A stretch of 64,000 nucleotides of DNA from Diphasiastrum complanatum (taxonomy: Eukaryota > Streptophyta > Lycopodiopsida > Lycopodiales > Lycopodiaceae): NCBI GenBank assembly GCA_029204225.1, contig MU832229.1:17463-81462 (forward strand), given 5' to 3'. This document shows, one piece after another, positions 33,950 to 46,789 of the stretch (its first letter is position 1; each line of letters starts with the position of its first letter). A model generated the notes under the pieces. The model was not told the origin of the DNA, did no database searches, and saw only the letters and a program-made list of their open reading frames with translations. The translations under genes and the position numbers were made by a program.

Positions 33950-35455
33950 TGTGGAAAATTAAGCCCACAGTTGTCTCCTTGGAATCATAACGTAGATAGC
34001 CAATTATTTGAGAAACGCCTACAACGGGCTTCCGACATATCTCCAGCAAAGGGTAACCAATCCTATTATAATTTCAAGTTAAGATGTTAAGTTGAGTAAC
34101 TTGAAGTCATTGAAGACTTGGCCATCTTCAAAGACCTCCACAAACTTGCGTTTAGAACAAGACTGGAGATTTACATTACTTTTTGAACAGTCTGCAGAAA
34201 TACACTAAGTTTCGCACAGTTCACATTTTTTGTACTTTCTCGAAAACTGCAACACTTACCTTTGACTTCTTCCGTTCAACTATTTTTGAAGAAGACAACT
34301 TGTTCACAGTTCAACAGTTTAACTACTTTCAACACCTTCGGCTTTTTTGCATTTTCTCAAAAAATGCGAAGAAAGATAAATTCCAGAAGGTCTTCTAGTC
34401 TTAAGGGTTAAACTGTTAAAGACACCATCACCAACTTTTTAAGGGCACCTTAAAGTTGTTTCAAGGGCACCTTCGGCTATTTCGCATTTTTCCGAAAAGT
34501 GCGAGAGAGTCAAACTGTTAAAGACATCTTCGGTTTTTTAAGGGCACCTTCAACTTTCTAAGGGCACCTTAAACTTGTTTAGGACACCTTCGACTTTTTC
34601 GCAAAATCCCGAAGAGAGAAAAATGCCGAAGGGCATCTATTTTGAATGAGGTACACTCCCAGCCTCTTCCCGAAATTTGCGAAGTGAGAGAATTTGTGAC
34701 ATCCTCGTCCACGTCAACGATCCTGATTTGTTGACCGTACACACTATGTATAGTTGTCACAAAAGTCATATACTTCCAAGTATAGCGACTTTCCTAATTA
34801 GGTGACAATCATTCAATGTAATCAATATACGGATGAAATCTATAAATAGATTATCCAAGCACAGATTATTGGTTGCTCCGTCCATGAGACATATTATTTG
34901 AACCTCCCAATTATGCCATCAATTTTTGGTTGTATTTGCTATTTGGTTGTAATTGCTATTTGTATTGTACTTCAGTGTAATAGAGCAGCAACATGTTTTT
35001 ATCAGTGTATAACATAGATGAATGCTTGTTATGATTGAATGCACTTTCATTTCTATTGAATTGCTCTTGTTTACTCACTCTGATCTAAACACGGATGTCT
35101 ATGACTCCTCATTTTCTGATCGGACGATGGCTGTCTTTGACATCTGAGGAACTCGCGATATCATACTGCTCTTCCATTTATTTCAGAACCATACTTCACC
35201 TTGAATCTGATTTCTAGTAATACCACACACAAACCATTACAATCTCTTCAGTGGACTGTACTCTTGTTTTTAGATTATGAATTAATTTTTATGATCTTGT
35301 TGGGCAATTAGAACACCTAAAGCTATGATTACATCTATCATGAGCTGTCTATTAGACTGTTTTTGTATCTAGCAGTTGATTGTAACGGGAGGGCTGTTCT
35401 GCAATATTCCTGCTCTCTTATCTATTTGCGTTCTTCTATCTCCCTTGCCCCATCA
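33950..35455 (+). repeat. Copia LTR 1 of a tandem array (about 1506 bp)
   Basis: It begins TGTGGAAAAT and ends CCCCATCA, three bases before a primer site. It matches 37837-39264. It contains repeated AAGGGCACCTT blocks (34441-34590) and hairpins such as CGCATTTTTCCGAAAAGTGCG (about 34483-34503). Confidence 0.88.
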
Positions 35456-35458
35456 GAT

Positions 35459-35470
35459 TGGTATCAGAGC
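35459..35470 (+). other. Primer-binding site
   Basis: TGGTATCAGAGC lies three bases after the LTR end. Confidence 0.9.
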
Positions 35471-35523
35471 ATAGCTCATATAAACCCAGAGATTAAGTTT
35501 GTTCCGTTCGTATTACTGTTATC

Positions 35524-37836
35524 ATGTCTCATCTTGGTAGCTCTTCGTCTTCATCATCCAACGAGGCTAGAATCCAATAGCAGAAGCCTCAACTGAAGGT
35601 GAGCATGGTGGACGCGCAAGAAGCTCTTATGCAGATATTGCAAGAGAGCTAATCACGACATCAAGGAGTGTCGTATCTGAATCTACAATGAGGCAAAGAA
35701 GCAGCAACAACAACAGTAGCCAGACTCCTCCAACACGACATAATTTAAGGAGCAAGATACACACTTGTTAATGGCTTACAACAACAGTGAAGACTCTGAT
35801 AGCTGGTACCTAGACAACGACGCTACCCAACACATGACCTCTCGCAAGGAATGGTTTACCGAGTATGCAGCTTACAACAGAGATCAATTTATCTACCTCG
35901 GAGATTCAAGCACCATACGCGTGGAAGGCAAAGGAACAATCAAGATCACATTCAACAACGATCTATCCATTTGTGTTCCCAATGTCTTTCATGTTCCTCA
36001 GCTATCAAAGAACCTGTTATCAGTCTCTAAGATAACTGATGAGTGCTACACCTTTACTTTCTCATCTGAGCAGTGTACAATATTCGAGGAAGATACTACT
36101 CTGACTACATGCACTAGAGTTGAAAATCTTTACGTACTTTCTAATTCAGTTCCATTAGCTAGTATCTCGAATGAAAATGTAAATGATAATGCTATTTTGT
36201 GGCATAGTCAATTTGGATACGTGAATACAAGATCACTTTCGTATATGCATTGTAATAACTTAGTTGAAGGATTGAATTTCTCTTCTTCATTACATAGGAA
36301 CTTGTGAATCATGCATCTATGGGAAGCACTCTAGAAGCAAGTTTCCAAAATCACATTCCATCAAAACAAAGCATGTATTGGATCTTGTACATAGCGATCT
36401 TTGTGGTCCAATGCCAACTCTGTCCTTAGGAGATGCAATCTATTTTATCACTTTCATGAATGATTATTCTAGATGGTCTACAGTCATGTTGATTAAGCAA
36501 AAATCCGAAGCCTTTGAATGTTTCAAGAGATTCAAGGCCATGGTTGAGACGCAAACGTCTACAAAAGTGAAGGCACTCCGAACTGATGGTGGTGGCGAAT
36601 ACATCTTTAGCGACATGTCCGACTACTTGGTTGAACATGGTATTAGAAGATGGTTCACCACTTTCTATTCATCCCAACAGAATAGGATTGTAGAAAGGAA
36701 GAATCGAACTCTTCTCAACTCAGCCAGATCCATGCTCCATCAAGCACACCTACCTGCAAAGTTCTGGGCAGAAGCTACTGCCACAACCTGTTACGTGTAG
36801 AACAGATCAAGTACCAAAGCTATCAATAACAAAACTCCTTATGAAGTTTGGCATGGACACAAGCCTAGTGTCAACCATTTAAAAAGCTTTGGTTGGAATT
36901 CACATTATTAAAAATAGACTTCAGAAGAAGATTTATCTTAGTCAACAGACATATCTAAAAGGCATAAATTGAGTCAAAGCCTTGGCACCGTGGTAGTTGA
37001 ACAATAAAATTCATGCTCACCGAATCCCAAGTTTCATATATCTGATTGCAAACCAATTGATACTCCAATGAATCCAAGGATAGTATTGACTAAACCTTAT
37101 TGTGTTGAGACTGATAGTGAAGTACTCGACTTAGCGAAGTACCCTTATCATTCACTAATCGGATCTTTAATGTATGCAATGCTGTATACTAGACCAAATT
37201 TGACATACACTATTAGCATGTTAAATCAATTCATGTCTAATCCTAGGATCTCTCATTGGAAAGCATTAAAGAGAGTGATGAGATATATTCAGGAAAGTTT
37301 ATATCACATCTTGTGTTACGATGGAAATGCTATCGACCCACTCGTCCTGCGAGGCTACTCAAACTCAGATTGGGAAGGAATAGTCTCTACCAAAAAATCT
37401 ACCTCCGGGTTCTGTTTCTATCTGGCAGGGGGACTGATTTTGTGGAACTCAAGGAACTAGGAATCAGTTGTGCTTTCTTTGACTGAGGCAGAGTACATCG
37501 CAACATGTCAAGCTTCAAAAGAAGTTGTATGGATCAGGTTGTTACTTCACGACTTACATCACACTCAATTCAATGCTACCACCATTCTGTGTGACAACTT
37601 GAGCTGTATTTAACTGTCACTGAGTCCTAGATTGCATGGCAAATCCTAGCACATAGAAATCCAGTATCATCTCATTCGGGATAAAGTTTTCTCAGGGCAA
37701 GTGATTCTTCAATATTGCTCCACAACAGAAATGGTCGTAGATATCTTCACCAAAGCGCTTCCCAAGATCAAGCATCAGAAGTCCTTTAGCATGCTGAACC
37801 TGACAAGAATACCAAATTGTGACCTTAAGGGGGGAT
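35524..37836 (+). pseudogene. Copia internal region with gag and RT deletions
   Basis: The gag start MSHLGSSSSSSSNEAR at 35524 jumps within a few bases to the zinc knuckle (RYCKRANHDIKEC in a shifted frame), so most of gag is missing compared with 39333-40190. Protease is DNDATQHM in place of DSGA. Pre-integrase (VPQLSKNLLSVSK, LWHSQFG) and the integrase core (LVHSDLCGP, LRTDGGGEY, VERKNRT) follow to 36800. RT is deleted between about 36890 and 37050. RNase H resumes (SLIGSLMYAMLYTRP, GYSNSDW, KSTSGFCFYL) and ends FTKALPK with the tract AAGGGGGGAT. Several stops are present. It sits between two LTRs of the same family. Confidence 0.85.
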
Positions 37837-39264
37837 TGTTGGAAACTAAGCCCATAGTTGTCTCCTTGGAATTATAACCTAGACAGCCAATTATTTGAAG
37901 AACGTCTATAACGGGCTTTCGGTGGCTGATTTCCAACAAAGGGTAACCAATCCCATTATAATTTCAAGTTAAGATGTTAAGTTGAGTAACTTGAAGTCAT
38001 TGAAGACTTGGCTTCAAAGACTTCCACAAACTTGCGTTTAGAACAAGTTCACAGATTTACATTACTTTTTGAACAATCTGCATAAATACACTAAGTGTCG
38101 CACAGTTCGCATTTTTTGCACTTTACTGCAACACTTACTTTCGACTTCTTTCGTTCAACTATTTTTGAAGAAGTCAACTTGTTCATAGTTCAACAGTTTA
38201 ACTATTTTCAACACCTTCGGTTTTTTTGCATTTTTCCGAAAAATGCCAAAGATAAATTCCAAAAGGTCCTCTATTTCTAAGGGTTAAACTGTTAAAGACA
38301 CTTTCACCAACTTTTTAAGGACACTTAAAAGTTGTTTCATGGGCACCTTCAACTTTTTCGCATTTTTTTTCGAAAAGTGCGAGAGAGTCAAACTGTTAAA
38401 GAAATCTTCGCCTTTTTAAGGGCCCCTTCGGCTTTTTCTCAAAATCTCAAAAAGAGAAAAATGCCGAAGGTCGTCTTTTTTGAACGAGGTACATTCCCAA
38501 CCACTTTCCAAAATTTGCAAAGTGAGAGAATTGTGACATCCTCGTCCGCATCAATGATCCTGATTTGTTGACCGTATACACTATGTATAGTTGTATATTT
38601 CCAAGTAAAGCGGCTTTTCTAATTAGGTGACAATCATTCAATGTAATTAGTACACAGATGAAATCTATAAATAGATCATCCAAGCACAGATTATTGGTTG
38701 CTCCGTCCATGAGACATATTATTTGAACCTCCCAGTTACGCCGTCAATTTTTGGTTGTAATTGCTATTTGTATTGTGCTTCAGTGTAATATAGTAGTAGC
38801 ATGTTTTTATTTGTGTATAACGTAGATGCATGCTTGTTGTGATTGAATGCAGTTTTATCGTTGTTTGATCGTGCTTGTTTACTCACTCTAATCAGAACAC
38901 GGATGTCTACAACTCCTCAGTCTCTGATCAGACAATGGCTATCTCTGACGCCCGAGGAACTCGCGATATCATACTGCTCTTCCATTTATTTCAGAACCAT
39001 TACTCACATTGAATCTAATTTCCAGTAATAACACACACAAACCATTTCTAATCTCTTCGGTGGACTGTGCTCTTGTTTTTAGAGTATGAATTAATTTTTA
39101 AGATCCTGTTGGGCAATGAGAACACCTAAAGTTGTGATTACATTTAGCATGAGCTGTCTATTAGACTGTTTTTGTATCTAGCAGCTAATTGTAATGGGAG
39201 AGCTATTCCGAAAAATTCTTGCTCTCTTCTCCGTTCGTGTTCTTCTATCTCCCTTGTCCCATCA
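37837..39264 (+). repeat. Copia LTR 2 of a tandem array (1428 bp)
   Basis: It begins TGTTGGAAAC after a perfect purine tract (AAGGGGGGAT, 37827-37836) and ends CATCA. It matches LTR 1 with small indels, and the hairpin and AAGGGCACCTT region is partly eroded (38310-38440). It is followed by another primer site and gag, so it is both a 3' and a 5' LTR. Confidence 0.88.
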
Positions 39265-39267
39265 GAT

Positions 39268-39279
39268 TGGTATCAAAGC
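39268..39279 (+). other. Primer-binding site, one mismatch
   Basis: TGGTATCAAAGC follows LTR 2 with the same three-base spacing as LTR 1. Confidence 0.85.
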
Positions 39280-39332
39280 ATAGCTCATATAAACTGAGAG
39301 ATTAAGTTTGTTTCATTTGTATTACTGTTATC

Positions 39333-40198
39333 ATGTCTCATCTTGGTAGCTCTTCATCTTCATCATCCAACGAGACTAGAATCATTGACAAGTTCAATGG
39401 TTCTAAATTCTACATTTGGAAGTTAAACTTCGGATGATGTTGATCGATAGAGTTCTTCAGACCTGAAACCAGAAGATGGTGATCAAGTAAAGACATGGAA
39501 GATCAAAGATCAGAAGGCCTTAGCATGTATCACCCTCAATCTGGCCGACTCCCAAATATCCCACGTTAGCACATGCAAAACCTCTAAGAATGCATTAGAT
39601 TATCTCTATGAGACTCATGATGTAGTTACTAATTTACATCTTAGAAGAAGTTCTTTATTCTTAGCATGTTTGATTCTACTGACATCACTCTGATGATGCC
39701 ATTATGACCTTGCTTTCTTCTCTTCCAAAGTCATATGAGCACTTTGAAGTGATGATCTCCACACAACCCGACTTCACTCTTCAAAAGGTGATTGGTCACC
39801 TACTTGAAGAAGAAATACGGAGAAAGACTAGCAGCCTATCTATCAAAGACAAATCCATGGCTCTATACACCAAGAAGAAAGACTACTCCAAGGGCAATAA
39901 TTAAGTGCAACAACAATAGGAGAAGCCTCACACTCAAGGTGAGCATGGTGGATTGTGCAAGAAGCTCTTGTGTAGATATTGCAAGAGAGCTAATCACGAC
40001 ATTAAGGAGTGTCGTATCCGGATCTACAATGAGGTAAAGAAGTAGCAACAACAGCAGCAGCCAGACTCCTCCAACGCGACGAAATTCAAGGAGCAAGATA
40101 CACACTTGTTAATGGCTTACAACAGCAGTGAAGACTCTAATAGCTCGTACCTGGACAACAACGCTACCCAACAAATGACCTCTCACAAGGAATGGTTT
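39333..40198 (+). pseudogene. Copia gag, third unit of the array
   Basis: MSHLGSSSSSSSNETRI, FNGSKFYIWKLNF, LACITLNLADSQISHV, then LLSSLPKSYEHFEVMIS and the zinc knuckle CRYCKRANHDIKEC, followed by a protease stub (YLDNNATQQMTSHKEWF). Frameshifts and stops break it. At 40198 it joins directly to the right end of another LTR with two bases of shared sequence. Confidence 0.8.
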
Positions 40199-40352
40199 GG
40201 GCAATTAGAACACCTAAAGCTGTGATTACATTTAGCATGAGTTGTCTATTAGACTGTTTTTGTATTTAGTAGCTGATTGTAACGGGAGAGCTGTTTTGCA
40301 ATATTCCTGCTCTCTTCTCCGTTCACGTTCTTCTATCTGCCTTGCCCCATCA
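40199..40352 (+). repeat. Fragment of a third LTR
   Basis: It matches the last 150 bases of LTR 1 and LTR 2 (GGCAATTAGAACACCTAAAG to CCCCATCA). The primer site that should follow is absent. Confidence 0.85.
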
Positions 40353-40437
40353 TTGCTAGTTGTGCACTTGCTGAAATGATGTCTTGATAGAAACAAGACT
40401 GATAACCTGCAATAGAGATGCTAATACTGAGCCACCC

Positions 40438-41088
40438 GCTCTGATACCACGTCGGAAATTGTGAAGTTGATAGGCAGCAGAAGTCTGAGTGAGTGTGGGT
40501 GTAGGATCGGATGCGCCACAATTAGCAGCAGAGGTAATCAAGATGAATAATTCAGGTAAGCACAAATGAACAATATAGTAGTGAGACAGAAATTGCACTT
40601 TGATTAATATCAACAATGAGTACAATGGCTTGATAACTTCAGCTTGTCGTTGAGCATGATAACGCTGGCTACTCAAAATTCTTCTTGAGAGAAGATTAGC
40701 TGGTTGTCTCTTGAACTCAACTCGTGATCAGTCTATTATAGCTTACAAAATATCTACTTGTAAAATATCTGTTTGCTAAATATCTATTTAGCATTTATTA
40801 CAACCGCCTTAGAGCAATAATTGTATGTACAATAGTAGGTGAACTGCCATAAAGACTTCTGACAGTTTATGTATCGATTTTTTCCTGATGGAAAGAATCG
40901 ACATGGCAAATTCGGTTAAGTTGACGAAGTCGGATATGTCGACGAATTCGGTTGATGGGTATATACATGAGAAGTCGAAGTCGATGTAGTCGATGACTTC
41001 GATGTTGGGTAAGTCGATGTTGTATATATCAAATGAGTATACACAAGAGGAAGTCGATGACTTCGATGTCGGACACTTCAGAGGTTAA
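40438..41088 (-). repeat. Possible minus-strand LTR with primer site
   Basis: GCTCTGATACCA at 40438-40449 is a perfect reverse-complement primer site, so an LTR should extend to the right. A candidate far end '...gttaaca' lies at 41088. The LTR end next to the primer site is not a clean TG/CA, and no partner is present. Confidence 0.4.
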
Positions 41089-41175
41089 CATTTGATTATA
41101 TACCTTGAGAAGTCGAAGTCGATGAAGTCGGATTTCGGACACTTCGATGACTTCGAAGTCGATGGAGTCGTCGAC
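40895..41175. repeat. GAAGTCGAT-type short repeats with palindromes
   Basis: Many copies of 'gaagtcga', 'gtcgatg' and 'gacttcgatg' occur in direct and inverted order, including GAAGTCGATGACTTC near 41051. Possibly an unstable minisatellite in an LTR. Confidence 0.8.
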
Positions 41176-41924
41176 TTTGGTTGTGTCTTTCAGGATGCTC
41201 ATTACTCAATGGATTTGGTCATGAGCATTGAAATCCAACACCTGCGCCATGCTGGTCGCAGTCAACCACTCTACCCAAGCACCACGCTACGATGGATAAG
41301 GGAAAAATCTCTACTTTCATCAATAAAGGATGGAAAACACAACATTCTATAAGATGTTGCAACGTTGAACTTGCAAGACAAAATGCAAACTTAATGGATA
41401 TGATAATTCAAAGCAAAATAGATAACTAGTGACTCAAAACAAGCCACCTAATGTAAGTCACCATCAAAGACAATGCTAGTATTAGGTAGTGCATGAAACT
41501 AAATTAGCTAGCTATTCTTGCAACTACGATCACGACCATAACCACAACTGATCAAAGAATTGAAACCTTTTGAGAAAGTTGCAAAGCGATAGAAACAAAT
41601 TGAAACATGTTTTATGCATTTTGATTGGGCCACTTGCACTTTAGGGTTTTGACTAGAGTTAGTGAGCGAGCTTTCATGGATGGACATGTGTGTTTCATTA
41701 TATCCCATAATAAATATATATTCTAACTGAAAGTTAATATATATCGGGATTGTTGGAGCTTCTTGTAAGAAATGTCATTGAACTCGACCTTCAAAATGAA
41801 AACCGTGAAAAGCTTGGGTCTATGTGAAATTAGGGTTTCGGGGAAGTAAAAACAAAGATATATTGAGGTGAGATTATAAATCTGGATGCACCATTTCCTC
41901 ACAATCGCCAGAGGGACTGTAGGA
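41176..41924. other. Unassigned AT-rich DNA
   Basis: I see no gene, RNA or recognisable element here. Short frames have no domain signal. Confidence 0.5.
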
Positions 41925-42300
41925 GAAGGGAGCGGCCGGTATTCGCTTATTGGCACGGGGACATGTTTGACCCCGTTCCGATATGCGGTTGACATGTGAC
42001 TGGGCAGGGAGCAAGAAATTCCTTATCAGGTGGGGGTCCCGCGTCCACCGAACACACTTTTATCGCGAGCATGAAATTCTCACGGGCCCCAAGCCGTGTG
42101 GCTCCAGTTCGGTCCTGGGCTCGGGACCACCTTTCTGGTGGGCACCAGACTGGGTGGGTCCCGTTGGGACAAAAGACCACCTTTTAAGACAGGCACCAAT
42201 TCCTCGCCGGCCCCTTGGCACAGTGGGTGCCGGGCCCGGAACCAATATTTTGACGGGCGCAATTTTTTGCAAGCACAGTGCGCAAGCCTGCGCACGACCT
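41925..42300. other. GC-rich island
   Basis: A block with clear GC enrichment in an AT-rich background and repeated 'gggcacc', 'gggcccc' and 'ccgggcccgg' words. Long frames on both strands follow from the lack of AT-rich stops and show no known domain. Confidence 0.55.
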
Positions 42301-44450
42301 CACATGCACTTGGGGGTATGAGTGCTTTTTGAGTATATATGCAAGTAGAATCACTTATCTCAAAATATTATGGGATAAAGTTATGCATGCCACATGGCAA
42401 GCAAGAGGCAGGTAGCGGCCGCGGGTAGGGCGGATGCGTCACACGTTCAACCAGGTCGCGGCAAAATGATATGTGTACGAGGGGAGGGGCCAAGCAATCA
42501 AACTTCCCGCTAAGTCTAAATCCACCCAAGATTGTACTTTTTTTAAAATTTTCGGCCTCCCAAAGAAATGCACTCATTTTTGCTATAAATTCCATAACTA
42601 AAGGTTTTATTTCTGGCTTCCATTGAGCTGTTGTTGCAGGTTATTTTTCAGATGTGTGAAAACGTTTTACAAGCACTTTTTCAATATGGCAGAGATCTTA
42701 GCTGAAAGAATGCTTTTTTAATTACAGCTGGTGGCAGAAAAGAGAAATCTTTCGGCTGTGCAAAAAAGAAAGCACATTAAGTTGTCTAGAATCGTCCACG
42801 GCAAATGGCTGCAGGATCTAGAAGTCCATTTGTTTATGGGTCTTTAATTACACAACAGAAGAAGAAGAAGAAGAAGAACGGCATCATTGATGTGGCATGG
42901 AGTAGAAGGACAAAATCAAAAGCCGATCTATGCAGCAGAAACAAGAAAAAGCCGCTATCTGATAAAAGGAGGTGGCAGCAAAGGGGGCTATCATAGTCCT
43001 GGACTCTGGTGATAGTTTGTCTGGCGTTCTAAAGAGTTGTTGGAGATCTGTGTGTAGCCAAAAATGCATCTTACTGCCTTCCACATATGTGGGTGAATGT
43101 GCACAGCTTCACCTGAATTTTGTGCTTTTGGCACAGCTGATCTGAGAAGGGTAGCAGATCTTCAGAGCCCTACAGCTTTTTGATTCAAGATCAATCTGTA
43201 CTTCAGCTTGTGTGGGCTTTTCTGCCAGCAGTAGTTCAGGAATGCTATTCACATCCTCTTATAGTAGTGGATGGTGAATTATTATGACTCTGGCTCTTTG
43301 TTCATGCTTCTGGGATTGACAACAATGCTGCTGGTTCTGCCAATAATGCTCCCTCCTCTACCGCCCCCTCCCCTGGTGCTATTGTTACTGCCACTGCTAA
43401 TCTTTGTCCTGCTCATGAAGATTGCTTTTCTGCCCTTAACTGGATGCATTTGATGGCTGGGATTATAGGGATAGTCTAAAATCTGTGCTTGTTTTCCAAG
43501 GGATGCTACCTGATCCTTGGGTTATGCCATCTTTTTGTGACTACCACGAAGGAGATCAGTATAGGCCCTAGTCAATGTTGTGGATAAGAGATCTGACCCT
43601 TTCAGCTCATTTCTTCCTGCACAGCTACGATGCAACATTGCAAGTGAAAGAAAAGGTTGCTGCACAGGTCTTAATATTCTAATTGATGGATTGTGGTCTG
43701 AGCAGATATGTTTGAGTCACAGGATAGAGGATGATTTCACATTCACTTTCAAACTAATTTCTCTTGCCAATTGATTGCAGTTGTTTTGATTGATCATGTG
43801 CTCGCCAACGGCATTGCAATGCCCTGGGAAGGCCGGTTCTCGTTTATGTGGAACCAAAATGTCTACTTCACTTTTTGCCTCAATCTGCCTACATGCTGAA
43901 TCTTTATAAGCCTTTTGATCAGAGGCTACAAATGGGTGATTGCATACCACATAGGTATATTGAACTGTCTCCTGCTGCTGAGCAAGAGTATGACTTCTGA
44001 GACTTGAGGATCATATTCTTTAGTTGCAGATGAAAGCTATTGCTGCCTGTTAATATTCAAGCTCTTCAAAGTCTTATAGATTCGAATGGCTCGGCAGCTT
44101 GCAGTTGAGTTGTGCTCTACTGAGGTACGGAGATATTACCTTGAGATGCACAAACTTTTCAAATCAAGGTGGTAGTTACAGATTACATTGTCAAGTATCC
44201 AAATGTCTTTTTGAAATGTTTGAAGCCTAAAAATTCAATATTTAGTGGTATTTGCAATGATGGAAATGCTTGAACACCGCTATCTTGCAAAGGAAAATAT
44301 GAATCTTCATCAGCTTACCTGCATATAGTGAGTCTAGTGGAAGCAAGGTTGCTAGCCCAGTTTTATTGCCTTTGCCCCAATAGCGAATTAATTGTGATGA
44401 TTTGCTAGAAGCTGAGGTGCCACTTCCAGGTTAATATAAGCATGAAAATG
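42301..44450. other. Unassigned region with possible decayed exons
   Basis: No retrotransposon similarity seen. A Ser/Ala/Asn-rich frame lies at about 43290-43440 (NNAAGSANNAPSS). In another frame, a stretch at about 43430-43570 reads VFQGMLPDPWVMPSF. These look more coding than the background, but I cannot name a family. An (AAG)n run is at 42858-42877. Confidence 0.3.
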
Positions 44451-46789
44451 TTTTTTTTTAAAAATTTTATTTATTTATATTCTCATATTTGTGAGTCTTC
44501 TTAATTCAAATCTTTGTTTTTTTTTTCCTTTCATTTTCCAACAATCTGAATGCTTCCTGAGCAAACAAGGATATGTGTGAGGCAAAGCTTCTCTTGTGAT
44601 ATTGCAGATCACCTTGTTAACATATGCGCTAAAATGCTATTATGGAACGTTCTCAGTCGTAATATGATGCTTTTGAGATGAGGGGCATGCTGTTTAGATG
44701 AACATTGTTCAAGGACAATTTAGTGACTCTCTCATTCCAAAGCATCAATTTTTCCATCTGAAACCCTTTCAAAGTAACTTACTTATGATGCTACCATAGT
44801 GATAAGCACACATGTCCATGCTTCTGTTGTAGTGGGTCATAGGAAATTGTGTTTAATCTCAAGCACTTAAAATAGATGTGGTTGATCCTGCACACAAGAA
44901 AAGGTAGATAACAATTTTCCAAGGCCTCCAATTTGCTTCATGGATATCTATCCTATGCGTGTATTCCCTTGGAGTTAATTGTCTTAGTTTTCTTTTAAAC
45001 TTGGCACAGTGTGCATCACTTGCAAGATATGAGGATATTTCATGCACAAATGTAGAATGTTAATTTAACTATGGAGCACAAAGCTTCAAACATGTCAATG
45101 AAGGGACATGTGGGGTTTGAGCATGCATTAGCATGGCAAAATTTCCTTCTTATCCTACTCACCCTATTGTCCTTGACACGACCTAAAATCTATATATATT
45201 TTCATTACTCCATCCACCTTTGAACCATGCATATATGTAAAGGAAAAAAACAAAATCATTAAAGCTTTCACATTTTTAGAAATTTAAGCATAGGTACGTA
45301 TACATTTCATGCACGTGTGCAAATAAGTAGGGTTTTTCCGTAACGAGACTCTTGGCAAATGTGATTACTTAATTTTTTTATCCATACAAAAAGTTGGGCA
45401 TGATTTAAGATTCACGAATGGCACATTTCAAGTGTATTTATTCCTCAACATCATGCTTGTGATTATTGGAATTGGCATTTTGTAATTGTTAGCAACCATG
45501 AATTGATTGCATGCTTTTGTTGCAATCAGAACAAATGATCTCCTAAGACTTGGTGATTGCACAAAGATCAAGCATAGATTGATAATCAAGATCTATTTTT
45601 AAAAACTAAGGCAAGAGCACTTGATTACCTGCACATATCAATCAAACAAGTACATACACACGTGTGGAGATTTGTACTTGAAAAAACTAAGTATGGAAAA
45701 AAGCCTTGCTCTCGAATACAGAGAGAAACCAATTATCAAGCCTCGGGTAGAGAGAGAATCCAATATGACACTCATTAACTCCAAAAAACTCGAGTACAAA
45801 TGAACTAATCATGTCTTTTAATAGGATTTCGAGGTAGAGGATGCTTGATTCTCATTGGATCCCCTTTTTTTCCTCCTCTAGATGTGATTGGTTGAGTGAC
45901 TTATGTGTCCTCAAATTTGATTGGTCCAAATTGATGGATATCTCTCTTTTGATTGGTCACTAATGTCATGCCAACACATAGGAATGAATCACACATCCAA
46001 CCTAATCATGACACTTGTAGTAAGCCTAACTAGCTCGAGCCACATCACAAGTTACTTTTGGCCTAATCATGGAATTACAAGTGTACTTCCTTGAGTTGCC
46101 TCCTAAGCCAAAATTGGCCCTATCACCTACTCACACATAGATGGACATAGGAAAATTTATCAAACCCCTAGACTCAACATAGATGATTTTTTCCATTTTT
46201 CACAAATGAGACTTTTCATTAGATGCCATTAATGACATGTTCTCATTTGAGATGAAACCCATTGATTAGACAACAAACAAGCATTAAGTTTGTCAAGGAC
46301 AAGTTCATGAAGTTATTGTTTTAAATTTCTCGAGAATTGTATTTGAGGAATATAAATGTAGTTTTCAAAAAAATCTATTATTCTTTAATTTTTTTTGGAG
46401 TGTCAATTTGAAGGGAGTGTTGGAATCACATAGTTTCACTCCAACAATTATACACATGCTCTATAAAGCCCTACACTCAAGGATTGGATAGCTAAGCAAA
46501 CTGTAACAAAGCAACACACGTGAATCAATTGATGGTGGACAAATCAACCTCAAATTGTAGATCATTCACTCACAAGGGATAGAGGAGTCATACCATTAGC
46601 ATATAACTACTACTATCACAATCAAGCATCCACTAATGAGAGCCCAATGCGTATACTTATACCCTCCAAGGCCCATGCACCACTAGCAGTGCACTGTGAC
46701 ACCTCATTGGACACCTCTGTAGCCTAACTGGTAAAGCGGAAACTTCCTACTTCCAATGCATGACTACGCCTATCAAAAATTAAACAAAG
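44451..46789. other. AT-rich DNA with an LTR-like remnant
   Basis: No coding region. 45500-46200 shares features with the LTR at 57515-58301 (a 'ctagactcaacatagatgatttttt' end, an 'acacacgtgtgg' block at 45655-45667, a 'gagagagaa' tract) and may be a decayed relative. The rest is unrecognised. Confidence 0.35.

Noticed and set aside
42805-42996. Frame beginning MAAGSRSPFVYGSL, reminiscent of an AIG2-like N-terminus
   Set aside because: Similarity lasts about ten residues and then becomes a poly-Lys run. No further AIG2-like motif follows within 2 kb.
46710-46745. Sequence TAGCCTAACTGG resembling a tRNA/SINE A box
   Set aside because: No B box (GGTTCGA-like) at the right distance and no cloverleaf can be drawn.
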